DNA of 64,000 bases from Hirudo medicinalis (Eukaryota; Annelida; Clitellata; Hirudinida; Hirudinidae): NCBI GenBank assembly GCA_011800805.1, contig MPNW01000228.1:67532-131531 (forward strand), in the 5' to 3' direction. Numbering within the stretch: the stretch's first letter is position 1; every line of letters starts with the position of its first letter. This document shows, one piece after another, positions 53,632-64,000 of this stretch. Below the pieces are notes generated by a model. The model was not told the origin of the DNA, searched no databases, and worked only from the letters and a program-made list of their open reading frames with translations. Both the position numbers and the translations under genes were made by a program.

Positions 53632-55031
53632 TTGACAACCTCAAAGCAAATGTTCATTTTCTATGCATTGCTCTTCATTCAAATCACACACTCAAACCAG
53701 ATTCCTCTACATTCCTCACATCCAGACACAAAGTCAGCCATCATTCACGGAAGAAAATTGAAGCGCTCATTAAATCCAGTCTTGAGAAAGAAACCACTTG
53801 ATTCAAATGAAGATGAATTTAGTAACCAAATTTATCAGATGGACGTCCTCAATGAAATCATTAGCAGGGTTCTCGAACGCGATGACGATGATTATGACTT
53901 TGGAGATGAGAAATTCATCAAACCAAAACTGTTGGAAAGGAGGAAAAGATTAGCGGAAAAGAAACGCGACTTGGAAGGAAGGATGGAGGTTTGTGACACT
54001 AAACTCTGCAGTGATCAGGGATTTTGTAGAATTTATATTAAGGCTGATTCAAAAGTTCAACTCTGTAGTTGTTACCCTGGCTATGCAGGAGAATACTGTC
54101 AACTTGGTTCGTACCGAAATTCTGATCATTTTGCCATTTTAACAAATTATTCTTCAGCACAGAGTTAAAATTTATTTTAATTGAAGGGAAACCAGTGAAG
54201 AGCGGCATAGTAAAGGGACTTGGAGAGAATTTGGCTTATACATTGGAGGATAAAAACAGTCGACTCTTGGATGCTATTTCGAGTGGAATAAAATCAAAAA
54301 TTGATGACGACTACGAAGATTACTACGAAAGTCCATCACAAAAGTCATCAAAGAATGCAGAATGTGACAGTGACTTGAAAATAGTTTTCAGTAGGAGGCC
54401 ACCAGATGAGACGCTGGTTATCTTGCTCATCTGTATCCTCATCATGGCAATAATGTTCACCTCGGCCATTATTTTTGTAGTAGATGGAGACAGGTAGGAC
54501 TGTTATTATTTACTAACTTCAATCAAATTAATTATGAATCTAAGATAAGGTAAATTAAAATTGTAATCAGTAGTGTTTCTCGTATGCAATGTCTAGCTTA
54601 TCTTACTTGCAGACGGGTTCTCTTGGAAAGATACGAAGTCCTGTCGAGGATGGGGTACGACGTTGATCCTCCAGAGGTGGATTTCATGAAATTGTTAGGG
54701 TACAGAATGATGTTCATATGTTGTTGTGTTTGTTACTGCTGTCCCTGGGTGGACTGTTGTTACTGCACGCAAACCATACAGAATTTCGAATCAGATATTC
54801 AACTTGCCACTGCTAGAAAAGGTAATGCATTGGTGCTCCTTATTTTATTAATATTTTAATATTATTTAAAATTAACAATAAAAAAATTACCTGCCCACAT
54901 TGTGTGAGAAATTTCTAAACTTAAATAAATTCATTGTTCAAGAGAATGACCAATCAGCTGCCTCCATGCTCCATATGTCAGGAGCTCCCTCTTCCAGGTC
55001 ATTAACTTGGGGATCCACAACAAATCATTAA
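53632..55031 (+). CDS. Single-pass membrane protein with one EGF-like domain and a cytoplasmic Cys cluster
   Basis: Four exons in agreeing phase: 53632-54106, 54187-54493, 54613-54821 and 54943-55031 (359 codons plus stop). Residues 1-21 form a signal peptide. A dibasic-rich stretch (RKLKRS, about 41-46) and an acidic/coiled segment follow. Residues 121-156 form a six-cysteine EGF domain (spacing C4C5C13C1C8C, ending CSCYPGYAGEYC). An acidic Tyr-rich juxtamembrane part precedes one membrane helix at about 234-257. The cytoplasmic tail begins RRVLLERYEVLSRMGYD and holds a dense cysteine run (CCCVCYCCPWVDCCYC) suited to palmitoylation. The layout resembles membrane-anchored EGF-family ligands, but no orthologue was recognised. 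Neighbouring genes are unrelated. The last exon is supported by splice phase only. An AATAAA lies at about 55118. Confidence 0.8.
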
Positions 55032-55335
55032 GATTTCTGACTTACTTTACATTAATTTATAATTCAGATTTTTTAAATATATAAATATTTCTTTAATTTC
55101 TTGTCCTTTAATCCTTTAATAAATAATTTTTTTAATTAACTGGTCCAAACAATACCTTAGCCAAGATCCGTTATCTTTATGTTTTAAATGTTTGCAATTG
55201 AAGATTTTCGACAATAAAAATGTTATTGTTTGAAAGTGCGCAAATGATCACACTCCACCGAGACACAGTTGACTAAGAATTGTGGACTTCGCAAATTAAT
55301 TTTAGAGCTTCAAAGATCAAGGGTGGGTTTTCACA

Positions 55336-57504
55336 GGTATATTTGGTTAACTTTTCAAGTGATGCAAGAGGTATTTTATAAAAAAAAAACGTTATTCTTG
55401 CTACGTAGATAATAACAGTAACACGTTGTCCTTGAGAAATTGATATAAGTTGTTGGCAGGTTGGTTTTGAAGCTTACAATGATGAAGTTCCTCATTGCTG
55501 TCTTGTACTGTTTTGCTGTTGCCTCTTCTGGTTGGCAGAATTTGTAGAAATATATTTGACATATTTAATGTTAATAATTGCAACCCCTTAATGGGTTGAC
55601 CTAATTATTTTAATACTGTTGTTAATATTATTTATTTATAAACAACCACTAATTGCCAACAGAGAACCCTTTCCCCAAGGGATCACGTTTAGACGAAGTA
55701 TGATCAGTTTTGAATTATAATTTTAATTTCCCTCTTTAAATAAATTGTCGTTTAACTAATTTAATTTTAATTTCATTAAATTTAATTTAAGTTTTTCTAT
55801 CTTTTGGTGGTATTCCCAATTTGTTCAATTTATTTGGCGCAGTTAGTTATTTTTATGAATGTACATTTTTCAATTAATTTTAATTATAAGTAATATACTA
55901 AGAAAATAATAAATAAACAAAATAATACAAATAATGTATATTTAACAGACTTTTCTATGTCCCATTGGATTTGTATTTGGGCCAAATGGAAAATGCGGTA
56001 AAAATGATTATTCATACAATTTATATACAGTCATACATCTCCATCTGTATTTTATTTAACTAATAAATGTCATCAAACATTTAGCCTTATTTATTTAACG
56101 CGATAATTTTATATTCAGTTCCTTCTCCAGATGGACCAGAGCGATACTGCCATATTAGGCCTTGCTATTTGGTTTGTAAATTCGGATTTAAAGTGGAGAA
56201 TGGATGTCCAATTTGTGCCTGCAGAGGTAATATTGCGTGTATCGTATTAAGAGATCAATATTACATTTCTCGCATTATTCAATTAATTGTCTCACTTGAG
56301 GTGGATGCTTTGAATGATTGAGATATATTTGGTTAACTTTTCAAGTGATACTTTAAGAGGTATTTTCAAGAGGTATTTTATAAAAAAAAAAACTTTATTC
56401 TTCTAGATAGATAATAACAGTAACATGTTGTCATTTGTTGTAGAATGAGTTAGTCACATTTAATATATCGCTTGTAACAATGATATTGTCTACATGAATA
56501 TCCTGTTTGCTTAACTATCATTATGCAGGATGGTTATTTCATTATTGTGACTACATTAACCAGCCATTGCAAGTGATTGATTGCGTAATTTATACCACTT
56601 ATGTCCTTGAGAAATTGATATAAGTTGTTGGCAGGTTGGTTTTGAAGCTTACAATGATGAAGTTCCTCATTGCTGTCTTGTACTGTTTTGCTGTTGCCTC
56701 TTCTGGTTGGCAGAATTTGTAGAAATGTGTTTGACATATTTAATGTTAATAATTGCAACCCCTTAATGGGTTGACCTAATTACTTTAATACTGTTGTTAT
56801 TATTTATTTCTAAACAACCACTAATTGCCAACAGATGATCCTTTCCTCGAGGGAGCAAATTTATGCGAAGTATGCTCAGTTTTGAATTTATAATTTCAAT
56901 TTCGCTTTTTAAAAGAAATTGTCGTTTAACTAATTTAATTTTGATTTTATTAAATTTAATTTAAGTTTTCTATGTTTTGATGGTATTCCCAATTTGTTCA
57001 ATTTATTTGGTGCAGTTAATTACTTTTATTAATGTACATTTTTCAATTAATTTTAATTGTAAGTTACATACTAAGAAAATAATGAATTAACAAAATAACA
57101 AAAAATGTATACTTAACAGTTCGTGGAATGTCCAGTTGGAACTGCGTGTGGACCAACTGGAGAATGCGGTAAAAATGAGTATTCTTACAATTTATATAGA
57201 GTCATACATCTCTATCTGTATTTTATTTAACTAATAAATGTCATCAAACAATTAGCCTTATTTGTAAAGCGCCCTAATTTTATATTCAGTTCCATTTCCA
57301 AGTGATCCAGAGCAAAATTGTCCCCGTGTGACGTGCAAGTTGGCTTGTGAATTCGGATTTAAAGTGAAGAATGGATGTCCAATTTGTGCCTGCAGAAGTA
57401 ATATGCTTACATTATTATATACTTACATAAATGTAATATTAAGAGGTCAATATTACATTTCCCTCATTGTTCAATTAATTGTCTCACTTGAGGTCGAAGC
57501 TTTG
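55336..57504. repeat. Head-to-tail duplication of an antistasin gene block (about 1 kb unit)
   Basis: Block 55336-56312 is repeated at 56321-57504. Shared parts include the start (ATATTTGGTTAACTTTTCAA), the leader exon, three coding exons with all intervening introns, and the intron sequence after the third exon. The second copy carries about 170 extra bases at roughly 56432-56601. Introns and leader are close to identical, while the coding exons differ strongly. Confidence 0.9.
55479..56226 (+). CDS. Antistasin-like inhibitor, first tandem copy
   Basis: Exons: 55479-55530 (leader MMKFLIAVLYCFAVASS), 55663-55697, 55949-55997 and 56119-56226, with phases agreeing. The last exon encodes one antistasin domain: C-HIRP-C-YLV-CKFGF, then NGCPICAC. 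The residue in the P1 position after the loop Cys is Tyr, unlike the other copies. After 56226 (phase 1, GT donor) there is no terminal exon of its own. The phase fits the next copy's exon at 56835, so this copy may be an upstream alternative first part of one long transcript (about 215 residues with four further exon pairs), or it may end by reading on into the intron to TGA at about 56318. Exon 55663-55697 has lost the cysteine seen in copy two. Function as a secreted serine-protease inhibitor is inferred from the family. Confidence 0.65.
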
Positions 57505-58484
57505 TAGTTGTTGTTAAAATTGTAGTCAACAATTATTTTTTGTTTGTGAATAACATTTCATGAACAGCAAGTGACCCATCTATTATTTGAAATTAAAAAT
57601 AGCATTTGATTCGTGTTGCAGGAAAGCCTTTCGAAAGCTGCTTGGTGAGCGGCTAGCAAAAATTCCTTAAACTTACTTTAGGATAAATTAAAACATAAAC
57701 ATTTTAAAATAATATCATCAGTTCGCTGATGTTCGCTGCCCAGTTGGAGAAAAATGTGACCCATTTTCTGGATTATGTGGTGAGTTTCACATGTAATAAT
57801 TAAGAAATTGCATTGGAAATTTAACAAGAATTGTCATAATATATTCTAGCCTAAAGTTGTTAGTGTCCATCAATCTGCGAAATCTTATTCTGAAGTAGGG
57901 CTTCTCTTAAATGTTCAAAATATGTTTTAGGTACATTGAAGTACTCGTCCTAGTAAGGCTCGAAAATAGCAGCATGCAATATTTAGAAGCTTCATCACTC
58001 AATATTTATGACACTTAAAGGAACTAAACTGACATGTCTGACAAGACAAAGGCAGATGTTTGGCATCCTTGATTGTAAACAGGATGTAATTCCCCCCGCT
58101 CACTTTCATCCTGTCTCGAACATTTTAATTGCGATGTTTGATTTGCATCATTTTCTATTCATCGCACATTATCAATGGCATTACTTATTTTATTTGCAAT
58201 AATTATTTTTTTAATTAGTTAAGTTTTAATGATAAACATTATTAAAAATACTTAAATGAATTTTTTTTTAAATTTATATGAAATTTTAAAATTGAAAATG
58301 TAAATCACTAACAACATTTACTGTAAAATTATTTCTGATTGCCTGATTTGTAGTTCCCAAATGTCCAACGATAAGGTGCATGCTGGCTTGCGAACATGGG
58401 TTCAAGATCGTGAACGGCTGTCCAATCTGCGCCTGTGAAAGAGAATCTTTCAAATTTCTGGCGGAGGAGTCGGAGGAAGTTTAA
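56654..58484 (+). CDS. Antistasin-like inhibitor, second tandem copy with two inhibitor domains
   Basis: Exons: 56654-56705 (leader identical to copy one), 56835-56869, 57120-57168, 57290-57397, 57622-57644, 57722-57779 and 58354-58484 (TAA). All phases agree and the product is 151 residues. The order is signal peptide, linker module (ECPVGTACGPTGEC), antistasin domain one (C-KLA-CEFGF ... NGCPICAC), a second linker module (RCPVGEKC), antistasin domain two (C-MLA-CEHGF ... NGCPICAC) and a short acidic tail. By analogy with antistasin and hirustasin, the residue after the loop Cys is P1: Lys in domain one, Met in domain two. The repeated exon triplet (linker A, linker B, inhibitor) shows that the gene grew by exon-set duplication. 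AATAAA occurs at about 58617. Confidence 0.85.
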
Positions 58485-59609
58485 GTTTGCATCTGAAGTT
58501 AGATGGCACTTGGAGGATAAAAACTTTTCCCTGGCAATGCTTATTATAAAATTGATATCTTTGTTTGCTTCTCGAATGTATTTTATTGGTTTAAAAACAA
58601 ATTTCAGCAAATTTCAAATAAACACTTTCATCGAGTTTTGTTGTTATTCGTGAACATTGCTGAAAAATTGAACATCTGAAGTATGTGGTCCTTAAGAATT
58701 CTTTCATATAAATATTTTCCAACAAAATAAACCATCAACCATTTTCTGAAACTAATTATTGCTCACGTAAAAACTTTATCCTAACTCGGACATTTGCGGT
58801 AAATTAAAAAAAAAAACTCTGTTTAATAACTATCAATAAATATTGATTTTATCCTAAAAAATTACCAGCTTCTCAGAGTACTCAAATTAAAGTGGTCAAT
58901 TGAATTATAAAACTTCAGATTTGCACTTTGGATTCCATTAACTAAAACTCTTAACTTATTACAGAGGCCTTTAAGGCCTTAAAAAGATTCTCTACTGTAT
59001 AGAAGGGCCACATCATTTTATCTTCTTACTCAATAGCTTTCGGATCTGGGCCAGTATTGAATTCCTCCGGAGTTCTGGCTTCCACTTTTCGTGTTTTCTT
59101 CTATCTGAACAGTTTTAATTCGATCACAGGCGAAATGAAAATCAATTGAATTTTGATATGAATTCAAATAAATTGAAAATAGAAAATAAAGAGGCGTAAA
59201 ATAAGAATGAAATATTTGTTGAAAATTTTGAATGTAAAGGAGTATTTCTACTTACAAATTATACAATATTATTTATAAATATAGAAATACAAAGTCCAAG
59301 CACTTTCGGAGCAGATATTGGTTGCCTTAACAATATTTTTACAGTTAAAGATGGAATCAATTTTAATTTGTTTTATTTCTCCAGATAAGAAATTCATAAT
59401 AACTAAGAAATTAAGAAAAGATAATTATTGAATTAATCAAAAATGCTAAACGATTTCATGACGTCTGTTAAGTCACGTTCGGCATGCTTGGAATCCCACG
59501 AGAGACATAAGTGTCCAACAATAATCGGTAATTACAATGCTAAAACACATAACAATGCGAAGCACAACAGCAACAATAATAAAGACAACGATGTTTAAGC
59601 AATGCTTAT

Positions 59610-59640
<31 letters not shown>

Positions 59641-60308
59641 TCTGTCTAAACCGGATACGCCTCCACCACCATTTATCGTCTATAATTGCCACTTAAGTCA
59701 TATTTTAAATACCCAGTCTTCCAAACAACAAGTGACAGTGTCTCTGATCTCAGACGAAAGTGTCACTTAAATACAACACGGTCATTCAACTTACAATTTG
59801 TCTTCGCAACGTTTCAGTAAAGTTAGTCCTTGCTGTCGATTTAAAAGCTTTTTAAATGGTATTTGCCGTATTTTGGATAAAAAAGCATAATTTTGACCTG
59901 CAAACAGGAAGTAAAAGAGTTTCATTAATTAATGCAAAGGTGATCTTTTAAAGTTTTGTTTAGATTGCAAACAATTTTGTAATTCATTTTGACACACTCC
60001 ATCAGTTTCATGGAATCAATTTTTTCAGTGTCTTTAAATTTAGGTTTAGCATTTAATTCTTCAAATAGTTGCAATTTGTTTTTAATTTTGTAATCCTGCG
60101 TCGTCCTTCAGATATTGAAATTCAAACAAAAGATTGGATATTTAGCAAGGCAAACGTTCTTGGTTAAAAATGGTTTGGAGTTGTTTGTTTGCTTGTTATT
60201 CCTAAAAAATCATAAATGTTGCTTTTAAGTATTATTAAATACTTGACATGATTTAAAAATTATAATATTACAAAAGACAAAAGCAGCCTTAACCCAAACG
60301 TCTTGCAG
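58485..60308. other. Intergenic region between the antistasin and ACE-like genes
   Basis: Mostly AT-rich, with an AAT microsatellite at about 59608-59641. An inverted repeat (AAGTGACA ... TGTCACTT) spans about 59730-59770. A minus-strand exon-like segment at 59026-59100 (acceptor, 24 codons, TAA) has coding-like composition but no attachable partner exons. The first exon and promoter of the ACE-like gene should lie here but could not be identified. Confidence 0.4.
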
Positions 60309-63300
60309 TTGCTTCACAAAACATGGAACACAGTGGGCTTAACTATCATCACCATCACAATCGTCGCTTGTTCGACCAATTCTTCCACGGACGGGAACTC
60401 CACGGAGAAGGACATTTCGCACCTGTCTAACGAAGGCGATAACTTTGATGAGGGTCAGCAAAATGGAAGGGAATCGTATCACGTTGTAAACGTTGAAAGC
60501 ACTGACGATAATTCTCTCGATTCCACTGTCCACAACCTCGACGATGATTCTCACTTTATTCTCAATGGTTTGAGGAACAACCTCATCTACATCAGCAATG
60601 CTTCGTGGACAAACATTTCAGAACTCGACGTGGACTCAGTCCAAAGTAATTCATTTCATTTGCTGCTCTTTGAACTTGATTTTTGATCATTTTCTAAGTT
60701 TAAATGAACTGATTTAAATGAAATTAGCCGAATAATAATCGGTCTACGAATAATAAGTGGAAGTTATTACGTACAATATAAATTTTATTTGTTCAATCCT
60801 AGGCTGCACTACCTGTCCTTGTTTGTGTCTTTGGCTGGCGGAGATGCTCGTAAAATACGACAACCTTAGGACCAAAGTGTCAGTGGCTCTTTACGAGAAG
60901 AACATCAACATAACTTCACAAAATGAAATGATGGTTAATTATGCCTTTATTTATTGAACATTATTTGCATAATTGTGACGCAGTCAAATAATTAAGTTAA
61001 GTAATAATGTTGAGTTTATGAATATGTAAATATTTAATGTTGAGTTTATGAATATGTAAATATTTAATGTTGAGTTTATGAATATGTAAATATTTAATGT
61101 TGAGTTTATGAATATGTAAATATTTACTTATTGAGTCATGAAATGTTCTTAAAAATACTTGATGATGTAAGTTGACCGATGTTCAAGCTTCTCAACTCGG
61201 GTTGTGAAAGTGCAGGAAAAATTATAAATATTTAATCTCAATGTGAATAATCCAAACAATAAATAAATAAATAAGTTTATTTTATTATTTTTGCTTGCTA
61301 GAGATTGGATGTTGTTAAAATATATTAGTGGCACTGATCATAATATTAAGATAATATTAATTTCAAGCTGATAAGAGCTGAAAGAGAGTTTCACAGCTTC
61401 AAAATGAAGATTTCAAATCAAATCGAAAGCTCAGAATTTCGTCCAAATTCACTGATGGTGAATTGTGGGTCAAGAGTTAGGAATTTCATAGGTATTCTGA
61501 AAATAAAAGAATATTTGAAGCCTTCCAATCTTAAGGAAGCCACGTAAGTTCGTGATTTAAACAAATTTGATGTTGCTAACCTTTGTAATTCATTTCAGAA
61601 TGCAATTAAGCACAAAAAACAAAGTTTATTAATTTAAAGAGCAAATCCATAGTTATGTTCATCCATATTAATTATAGCAATTTTTATCAATTATGATGCA
61701 TCATAAACAAAAAGTATGGATAATATTGGTATTGTAATAATTATGATTGAAAATGAAATTTTTAACCGAAGTAAGAATGAAATAATAATAGCAAACTAAA
61801 TTAATTTGAAATACTTTAAATCCAGAACATTTCAAGCCATTCTGGCAAGCATGAAGAACAAGCACTCAACGAGCATCGTCAGGAGAGGCAATAAAACATT
61901 ACACTTGACCCCTGACCTAACCAAAATTATGACAAGTTCGCGTAACTACTTTGAACTTCTGTGGGCCTGGAAGGGCTGGCACGATTCGTCGGGATGCAAA
62001 ATTAAAGAAAATTTCACGGATTTGGTGAAATTGCAGAACAAGGCAGCCAAGCAAAAGGGTACATTTGTCACTTTCACTCTTGAAATGTAACAGTTGAGAA
62101 CTTGAACTTTATTTGCACAAATTGCTTCAATAAAATCAACTTTCACCAACCATGGGTGGATTATGATTAGCCAGGTTATTCTAATGCCAAGGACATTTGG
62201 AAATACATGGGAATTGGTGGCCTAGATGCCAACCAAGCGATGGCGGGACTCATGAACGACATCAAACCTCTCTACGAACAACTTCATGCTTTTGTCAGAG
62301 CCAGACTTGTTCAGTATTATTCTCATCAACTCAATGGCACATCGCACCAAACCATTTTAAAGGCAGATGGACCCATACCTGCTCATATTTTAGGTTTGTC
62401 TAGGCTCTAAAATTTTAAGATTTTAGGATTTACCGAAGGCATTTTATTTAACATTGTATTTTAAAAATAAAGAGTGTTGCAGTTCAAATCATCTTGAAAT
62501 ATAAAATAATAATGCATTTCAATTGTTGTTTTACTTTGTTTCCAAAATGTATTTTCATATTTGTATCAACCAATTACATTCAATCACAGGCGACATGTAT
62601 GCTCAGGACTGGAGTGCCATAGAAGAAATAGTTCTTCCTTTTCCAAACCATTCTCTTCCAAACATCACAGGAGCCCTACTGGAGCAGAAATATACTGTCA
62701 GAAAGATGTTCCAACTAGCAGAAGACTTCTTCATTTCTCTAGGCTTTCAACCTATGACGAATGTATTTTGGAACAAATCTGTTATAGAGAGGCCGCTGCA
62801 AGATATCCATATGTCCTGTCATCCCACTTCTTATGATATCGGAGCTAAAGATGACTTCAGGTTGAATGTAGAGAATGTTATAAGTTCGTTATGTATTTAA
62901 AATGAATGTCAAAGCTAATATGAACATTCTATATGTTCATCGGTATACAATGACTTCATTAGACAAAAATACGATTGAACTACATTTACCTCAATGCAAC
63001 CACACAATAACAGTAATTGCAAAGAATATTGATTGTTAAAAATATTTCACTTATTTTCCAGGATCAAAATGTGCGGCCAAGTCGACGCAAAAAATCTCGA
63101 AATAATCCACCACGAAATGGGTCACATCGTTGACTTCATGGAGCAGAGACACCTTCCCATCCTTCTTCGGCAAAGTATTTTCAAAGAAGCCACAGGCGAC
63201 ACGATAGCACTGTCAGTAATGAGCCAAACGCATCTTCAGTCAATTGGTCTCATAAACAGCACCACAGACGAAGGCAGCACAAGAAGCGCCGATCTACAAG

Positions 63301-63987
63301 ATTTGAATGTCACGGGTATAAATTTTAAAAAAATTACATTTTATTTTTTTTCATTCAATTTCGAGAAATTTAACTTATGTGGTAGCAAATTTTAGCTAAA
63401 ATATAAATTTTATTTTTATTAAATTTGTCAAAATTTGCATTGAATTACTCGCTTTTTCTCTTAGAAATTGACATCAATTTCCTCATGAGACAAGCACTAA
63501 CAAAGGTGTCTTTCCTGCCGTTTGCATTTTCCCTCGAACTTTGGCGCTACGAAGTCCTGGAAAACAAGTTCAACTCTTCTGAATACAACGATCAGTGGTG
63601 GGAAATAAGGTTATTTAGGATGAATTTCTTTAAAATGTATAAATTTGTTATTTTATTTAGCTCTTTAAACAAATTTCAGGAAACGATATCAAGGCATAAC
63701 GCCTCCTGTGAACAGAAGTTCGGATAAATTTGATCCCGGTGCTAAGTACCACATCGCAGCAAATTATGCTTATTCGGGGTGATCTGGCCTAAGCAATTAT
63801 TGCATGATTACAATTGTCTTGTTTTCTTTCGTTATTAATTAACTCGGGTTTTAATCATTTTTAGATATTTTTTGAGTTACATTGCACAATTCCAATTCCA
63901 TGAGGCTCTTTGCAAGGAGGCGAATCATTCTGGTCCACTACATACGTGTGATATCTATGCGTCAGAGAGAGCCGGAAGAAAGTTAAG
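60309..63987 (+). CDS. Ace: Peptidyl-dipeptidase A (angiotensin-converting-enzyme-like, M2 family), partial
   Basis: Exons: 60309-60645, 60803-60933, 61368-61543, 61826-62058, 62175-62393, 62590-62860, 63062-63315, 63465-63609, 63680-63778 and 63865-63987, all in phase; the gene continues past the window. M2 enzymes are zinc metallopeptidases that remove C-terminal dipeptides from secreted peptides. Landmarks are [26 protein letters not shown], the C...C pair around CHPTSYD and RIKMC, the zinc motif HEMGH, the third ligand Glu in [22 protein letters not shown], and FQFHEALC. The Lys, His and two Tyr that bind the substrate C terminus are kept. Two oddities: the loop between HEMGH and the third ligand is three residues shorter than usual, and the chloride-ligand Arg before the second Tyr is Gly. 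The first listed exon has no in-frame ATG and adds an acidic, glycosylatable N-terminal region after a hydrophobic stretch. Confidence 0.94.
61006..61125. repeat. 30-bp minisatellite, four copies, in an ACE-like intron
   Basis: Four practically identical copies of a 30-base unit beginning AATGTTGAGTTTATGAATAT, between exons 60803-60933 and 61368-61543. Confidence 0.95.
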
Positions 63988-64000
63988 GTTTGTATTTTTC

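Noticed and set aside
55401..56758. Two nearly identical minus-strand frames starting MQLLTLNMSN
   Set aside because: They are antisense shadows of the duplicated antistasin leader exon and its flank.
61806..62149. Minus-strand frame opposite the ACE exons
   Set aside because: The plus strand encodes conserved ACE sequence here; the minus frame is a shadow.

Overview
This is a stretch of AT-rich nuclear DNA from an invertebrate animal, most likely a leech or another annelid. The evidence is many short exons with GT/GC...AG introns, abundant trinucleotide and minisatellite repeats, protostome-type neuronal genes, and two separate antistasin-family protease-inhibitor loci. Antistasins were first described in leeches, but the taxonomic call is inference from gene content only. 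No bacterial, viral or mobile-element coding sequence was recognised.

Layout from left to right. 6-1612 (+): 3' part of a cysteine-rich antistasin-type inhibitor gene. 4932-8927 (-): nicotinic acetylcholine receptor non-alpha subunit, with possible extra 5' exons near 9.5-9.9 kb. 9-17.4 kb: mostly empty, microsatellite-rich DNA. 17417-19180 (+): a single-exon class A peptide-type GPCR. 19.2-28.3 kb: gene-poor DNA with repeats and one 121-bp assembly-like duplication. 28373-36007 (+): complete nine-exon tropomyosin gene. 36895-51722 (-): complete kinesin-3 gene of the UNC-104/KIF1A type in about 43 exons (about 1,679 residues), convergent with tropomyosin. 53632-55031 (+): a four-exon single-pass membrane protein with one EGF domain and a cytoplasmic cysteine cluster. 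55479-58484 (+): tandemly duplicated antistasin-like genes. 60309-63987 (+): peptidyl-dipeptidase A (ACE-like) gene, running off the right edge.

The exon models were built by hand by requiring three things at once: splice sites, unbroken reading phase across every junction, and family-conserved protein sequence. For tropomyosin, kinesin-3, the receptor core and ACE, all junction phases agree. The genes do not form one pathway. Several act in the nervous system (ion channel, peptide receptor, axonal vesicle motor); the others are a muscle/cytoskeletal protein, secreted protease inhibitors and a secreted or surface peptidase.

The points most worth following up are: the antistasin tandem duplication, in which the signal exon and introns are nearly identical but the mature inhibitor exons have diverged; the unusually frequent GC-AG introns in the kinesin gene; a shortened zinc-site loop and a substituted chloride-ligand position in the ACE homologue; and a phase-compatible orphan exon downstream of tropomyosin.
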